Assembly: GCF_011075055.1 (NCBI RefSeq)
Contig: NC_058138.1
Span: 19,690,928 to 19,754,927, forward strand
DNA length: 64,000 nt
Reading direction: 5' to 3'
Source: Mangifera indica
Taxonomy: Eukaryota; Streptophyta; Magnoliopsida; Sapindales; Anacardiaceae
Below are positions 60,670-64,000 of the stretch, piece by piece; positions within the stretch are counted from its first letter, which is position 1, and every line of letters begins with the position of its first letter. The notes below the pieces were generated by a model. That model was given only the letters and a program-made list of their open reading frames with translations, made no database searches and had not been told where the DNA came from. Position numbers and translations under genes: made by a program.

Positions 60670-61467
60670 AAGAGTGTTTTTATAGTAAACATAACTATAC
60701 TTAGTCCACGAATCTGACAAAATATCACCAAAGATATCCTCAATGTTGATGAGAACTTGATTTAGGAAGAATTATTGTGATTTTGGTCGATAATCCTTCA
60801 TATATTGTAGATAAAATATCCCCAAAGATATCCTCAATGAATATCACTTATATCACTCATTAAATAGTTGTCAAACTTTATTTAGCTCCCTATTGATGTT
60901 TCGCCGTATTAGGAAAGAGTTGGTAAATATGACAGTAGATCTCCATCCTGACCACCATTCATAGGTTTTGCTACAAAAGAAAAAGGCTTCATACAATAAC
61001 ATAATTGTGTGATTTTGTATAGGAAGTCACTTGAATGTGATTTTCTATAGGGGATTAAGAGGAAATTTTGGAGTTTGTAGATGGGAAAATAAAATGATTT
61101 TATATATGAAAAAATATGTGTATATATTCTTTCCAAAATGAAAAGAAAATAAGAAATGAATAATAATTATAAAATAATCATAGCCCATTTAATAAACGAT
61201 TGAAGCACAGGTACATTAGAGAAGTCGAGAGTTTAACGATCTGAGGTATGTTACTTGAAGATGAACATTTCTTTCGGTTGGCTTGGAGACTACTTAAAGT
61301 AAATGGCATTTAGGTGATTGACTATTATAGCCGATTGGTGACTGCAGTAGGCAATCACAGCTGTTACCGAAAGGACCATGGTGGCGCCTGCTAGAAGGGA
61401 AAGACTTTCATAGCAGGATGAGAAGGTCAATTGGCTGATTTCTTGAAGTCGATTTTCGTTTTTTTTT

Positions 61468-61952
61468 AGCCAAATAACAATTGTCCAGCCAAACTTTAAT
61501 GGAATACTAATTTTTACTGTTTAAATTTGAAAAGCTTATTTACCTCACTCCAGCCATGATAATAGCCTTTATGGAGTATTCTAGTTACAACATTTTTTCT
61601 CCAAGCCACATTTTGGAATCTCTTCATGAATATTGTCATTTGGGAAATTGATGGTAGTGAAAATATTATAATTTTCATGAGTTAAATCTCAAGTCTCCTA
61701 AGTGCTTTCTAGTGGGTAATGATTTAAGAAAAGAGAAGAAAAAAATAAAAAGAAAGATGCGGAGAAAAAGAAATATAATGTAATTAGATTAAAAATATAA
61801 TTTGTTTATATTATAAGAGATAAATATGATATTTATTAAGTCTATTGTATATTAAAAAAAAAGTTTTTGGATGGGTGGAAAAATGAATCTTTTAAACTTA
61901 AGGGGAGGAAAATATTTCGTCGAAGTATGGGTGGAGTATATAATTTTGGCTC
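61468..61952. mobile_element. Probable decayed MULE relic
   Basis: The left end AGCCAAATAACAATTGTCCAG and the right end on the other strand GAGCCAAAATTATATACTCC resemble each other and the termini of MULE 1 (GGCCAAA.GACTAT). The right arm also has the features seen in MULE TIRs here: ATGGGTGG and AAACTTAAGGGGAGGAAAAT. The flanks are T runs, so a target duplication cannot be judged. Confidence 0.4.
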
Positions 61953-62460
61953 TTTTTTTTGGCTGATTAGGGTGGCGAATGGGCAGGTACTAACTGAGAA
62001 GGTTGGGAGAGCTACCCTATATTTCAGTGCTACTGGTTAATTTAATGAATATATAAATAATAATATATTATTATATAATTAATAATTAAAAATTAAAAAT
62101 AAAATAATATCACGAATAGACTCGGTTACCTACGATATAAAGCCTGTTTTGCCTCGCTCGCGACAAAACTAAAGCTGTGGCTTCATTTTTATGTAACAAC
62201 GAACTCTTATTTTAATCTTATTTGAAAGTTGACTCAAAACTTTTCTATGTCCTCTTGAAAATTAAAGCAGCAGAGTTAAGCAAAGATCACACTTAATAAT
62301 TACTCAATTCAGAAACAAAGGATTAACCGCTGGATTTCAGGCTAAATTGCTTAACAATGAAAAATCAAACCACTATATAACGAGTAAGGACTTGTCAAAT
62401 AAGATCTACACAATTACTTTGAATATCTCTGGTTGCTATCTGAGATTAAGTGGTAGAAAT

Positions 62461-63960
62461 ATGGCGCGATTACGTGTGTTTTTTCTCATCCTACTTATGG
62501 CGTTTGTGGTGGTGGTGGCGGTGGCGGAGGCAACTGCCAAAAAGCCAAAGAAAGTGAAGTGCCAAGATAAGAACTACCCTGCCTGTTATCATCAAAACCT
62601 TTACTGCCCAGATTCTTGCCTCAGAACTTGCGTTGTGGACTGTGTCTCATGTCAGCCCGTTTGCACAACGCCACCCCCACCCCCACGTCCTCGAACCCCT
62701 TCTCCTCCAGGCATTCCCACTCCTCCTACTTGGCACTCTCCTCCGCCACCCGCCTCCAGTGGGCCTTCATCAGATTCAGCACCAAAAAGAGTTAGGTGCA
62801 AGAACAAATACTATCCTCATTGCTACTTCCAGGAGCTTATCTGTCCTAGTTCCTGCCCTGAACAATGTGACGTTGATTGTGTCACATGTAGCCCTGTTTG
62901 CAGTAAGTTCTCCTTCTTCCCATTCCTAAAAGACATATGCGAAATAACCCTGGCCTTTCACGAGGGTCTTTTCCCTTGGCCACTTAAGTTAAACCTTTAT
63001 GATGTCTTATGCTGTATAGATATATTATTGACCGTCTCAACTACACATTGAGATGGACCATTTGAAATATTATTCGGAAAGTGTAGAGCTATTCTATTGA
63101 AAATTATATTCATGTCTTTTAAGCTAGCTGCGAACTCTCATTTTCATTGATCAATTCAATTTTCAAATGTATAAGCAGATTGCAACCGACCAGGAGCTGT
63201 TTGCCAAGACCCTCGATTCGTCGGCGGAGATGGAATCACGTTCTACTTCCACGGCAAAAAAGACCGAGACTTTTGCCTGGTCTCCGATTCTAACCTACAC
63301 ATCAATGCACACTTCATTGGTCGCCGCAATGAGAACATGAAGAGGGACTTCACTTGGGTCCAATCTCTAGGAATTCTCTTTGATACTCACACGCTCTTCA
63401 TTGGCGCCAAGGAAGCATCCTTTTGGGACAATTCAAATGACCGCCTATCACTCGCCTTCAATGGAGAACCCATTTTCCTCCCAGACGGCGAAGGCAACCA
63501 GTGGCAGTCCTCTGAATCTCCAAGCGTAACCATCACGAGGTCTCGCAACACTAATAATGTAGACATCGAAGTGGAAAACCTGTTCAAGATCAAAGCAACA
63601 GTGGTTCCAATAACACAGAAAGATTCACGAGTGCATAATTACGGCATAACTCAGGAGAATTGCTTCGCCCATCTTGACTTAAGCTTCAAGTTTTACGCCT
63701 TGAGTGGCGATGTTAATGGCATTTTAGGGCAAACTTACGCGAGTAATTACTTGAGCAGAGCTAAAATGGGCGTGGATATGCCTGTCTTGGGCGGTGAAAA
63801 GGAGTTTGCATCGTCAAGTCTCTTTAGTACTGATTGCGGCGCTGCTCGATTTGTTGCTGCTAAGTTTGCCTTGAGCAATTCTTCCCAAACTTATATTGAG
63901 TACGCGAACTTGAACTGCGCTAGTCCAATCGACGGCGGTGGAGTTGTCTGCAAGAGATAG
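62461..63960 (+). CDS. Secreted root-cap family protein with duplicated Cys-rich module
   Basis: Two exons, 62461-62902 and 63179-63960, phase-consistent, give 407 residues. The ATG at 62461 is followed by a clear signal peptide (LRVFFLILLMAFVVVVAVAEA); an upstream in-frame ATG at 62347 would bury it and is rejected. Next come two Cys-rich modules (KCQDKNYPACYHQNLYCPD... and RCKNKYYPHCYFQELICPS..., each ending DCVxCxPVC) separated by an extensin-like Pro-rich linker (TTPPPPPRPRTPSPPG). The C-terminal part is the plant Root_cap domain (PGAVCQDPRFVGGDGITFYF, HGKKDRDFCLVSD). Such proteins are secreted to the cell wall or mucilage, often in root caps; the biochemical activity is not known. The stop TAG lies 40 bp from the window end, so the 3' UTR is cut. 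Confidence 0.9.
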
Positions 63961-64000
63961 ATAATTTTTTCTTCTCTTTATACGTTCTGATCAGCCACTA

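Larger units (their letters stand above)
58784..62460. other. MITE-rich gene-free region upstream of the root-cap gene
   Basis: It begins with the short upstream region of pseudo-HPt B, then holds family B AT repeats (58960-59100 and 62042-62115), a hAT-like MITE, two family A MITEs and a probable MULE relic, each listed separately. The last 200 bp should be the root-cap promoter. No other coding region recognised. Confidence 0.55.

Noticed and set aside
62347..62460. Earlier in-frame ATG for the root-cap protein
   Set aside because: It would place 38 polar residues before an evident signal peptide that starts at 62461.
1..64000. CRISPR arrays, operons, Shine-Dalgarno sites, plasmid or phage features
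   Set aside because: None seen; intron-rich plant genes make a prokaryotic reading inappropriate.

Overview
The window is nuclear DNA of a flowering plant, most likely a eudicot. The genes carry many short exons with plant-type GT-AG junctions. Intergenic DNA is AT-rich and full of small DNA transposons, and the proteins are plant-specific: an AGC VIII kinase of the KIPK type, DUF662 golgin, DYW-type PPR, root-cap protein, AHP phosphotransfer proteins and a WD40-cyclophilin (CYP71) remnant. From memory, several genes match neighbours on Arabidopsis chromosome 3 (HDA9, LMW-PTP, AGC1-12 kinase, CYP71 and RPP2, about At3g44590-At3g44680). This looks like an old collinear block, to be confirmed by alignment.

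Layout. 0-5 kb: 5' half of a golgin gene (-) and phosphopantetheine adenylyltransferase COAD (-). 5.7-13 kb: histone deacetylase HDA9 (+), with a one-base frameshift in exon 1, and a low-molecular-weight tyrosine phosphatase (-), with a nonsense codon in exon 3. 14-19 kb: an intact KIPK-like AGC kinase (-) with a 5'-UTR intron. 23-26.6 kb: the first half of an AGC1-12-type kinase joined to the last exons of CYP71, as one deletion would leave them. 28-31.6 kb: a canonical His-containing phosphotransfer gene (+). 32.5 kb: a dead LINE fragment. 33.5-34.9 kb: ribosomal P2 (-). 35-37.4 kb: two non-autonomous Mutator-like elements with 9-bp target duplications. 37.6-40.5 kb: a DYW-type PPR pseudogene. 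40.8-44.2 kb: a plastid-type aldo/keto reductase (-) with two alternative or duplicated first exons. 44.8-58.8 kb: two same-strand paralogues (-) of the phosphotransfer family that keep the six-exon structure but have lost the phospho-accepting His, replaced by Arg in one and Cys in the other. 59-62 kb: a cluster of MITEs. 62.5-64 kb: a secreted Cys/Pro-rich root-cap protein (+).

The most interesting material is the phosphotransfer set, one canonical HPt plus two pseudo-HPt genes with different substitutions within 31 kb. Cytokinin-type phosphorelays use HPts to pass phosphate from receptor kinases to response regulators, and His-less versions such as Arabidopsis AHP6 inhibit the relay. The second theme is decay: five of the recognisable genes (HDA9, LMW-PTP, AGC1-12, CYP71, PPR) carry disabling lesions while their neighbours are intact. 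That fits fractionation of a duplicated segment; consensus errors could explain some of the small lesions but not the kinase/CYP71 deletion. All exon models were made by eye from splice signals, reading phase and remembered protein families; no alignment was run.
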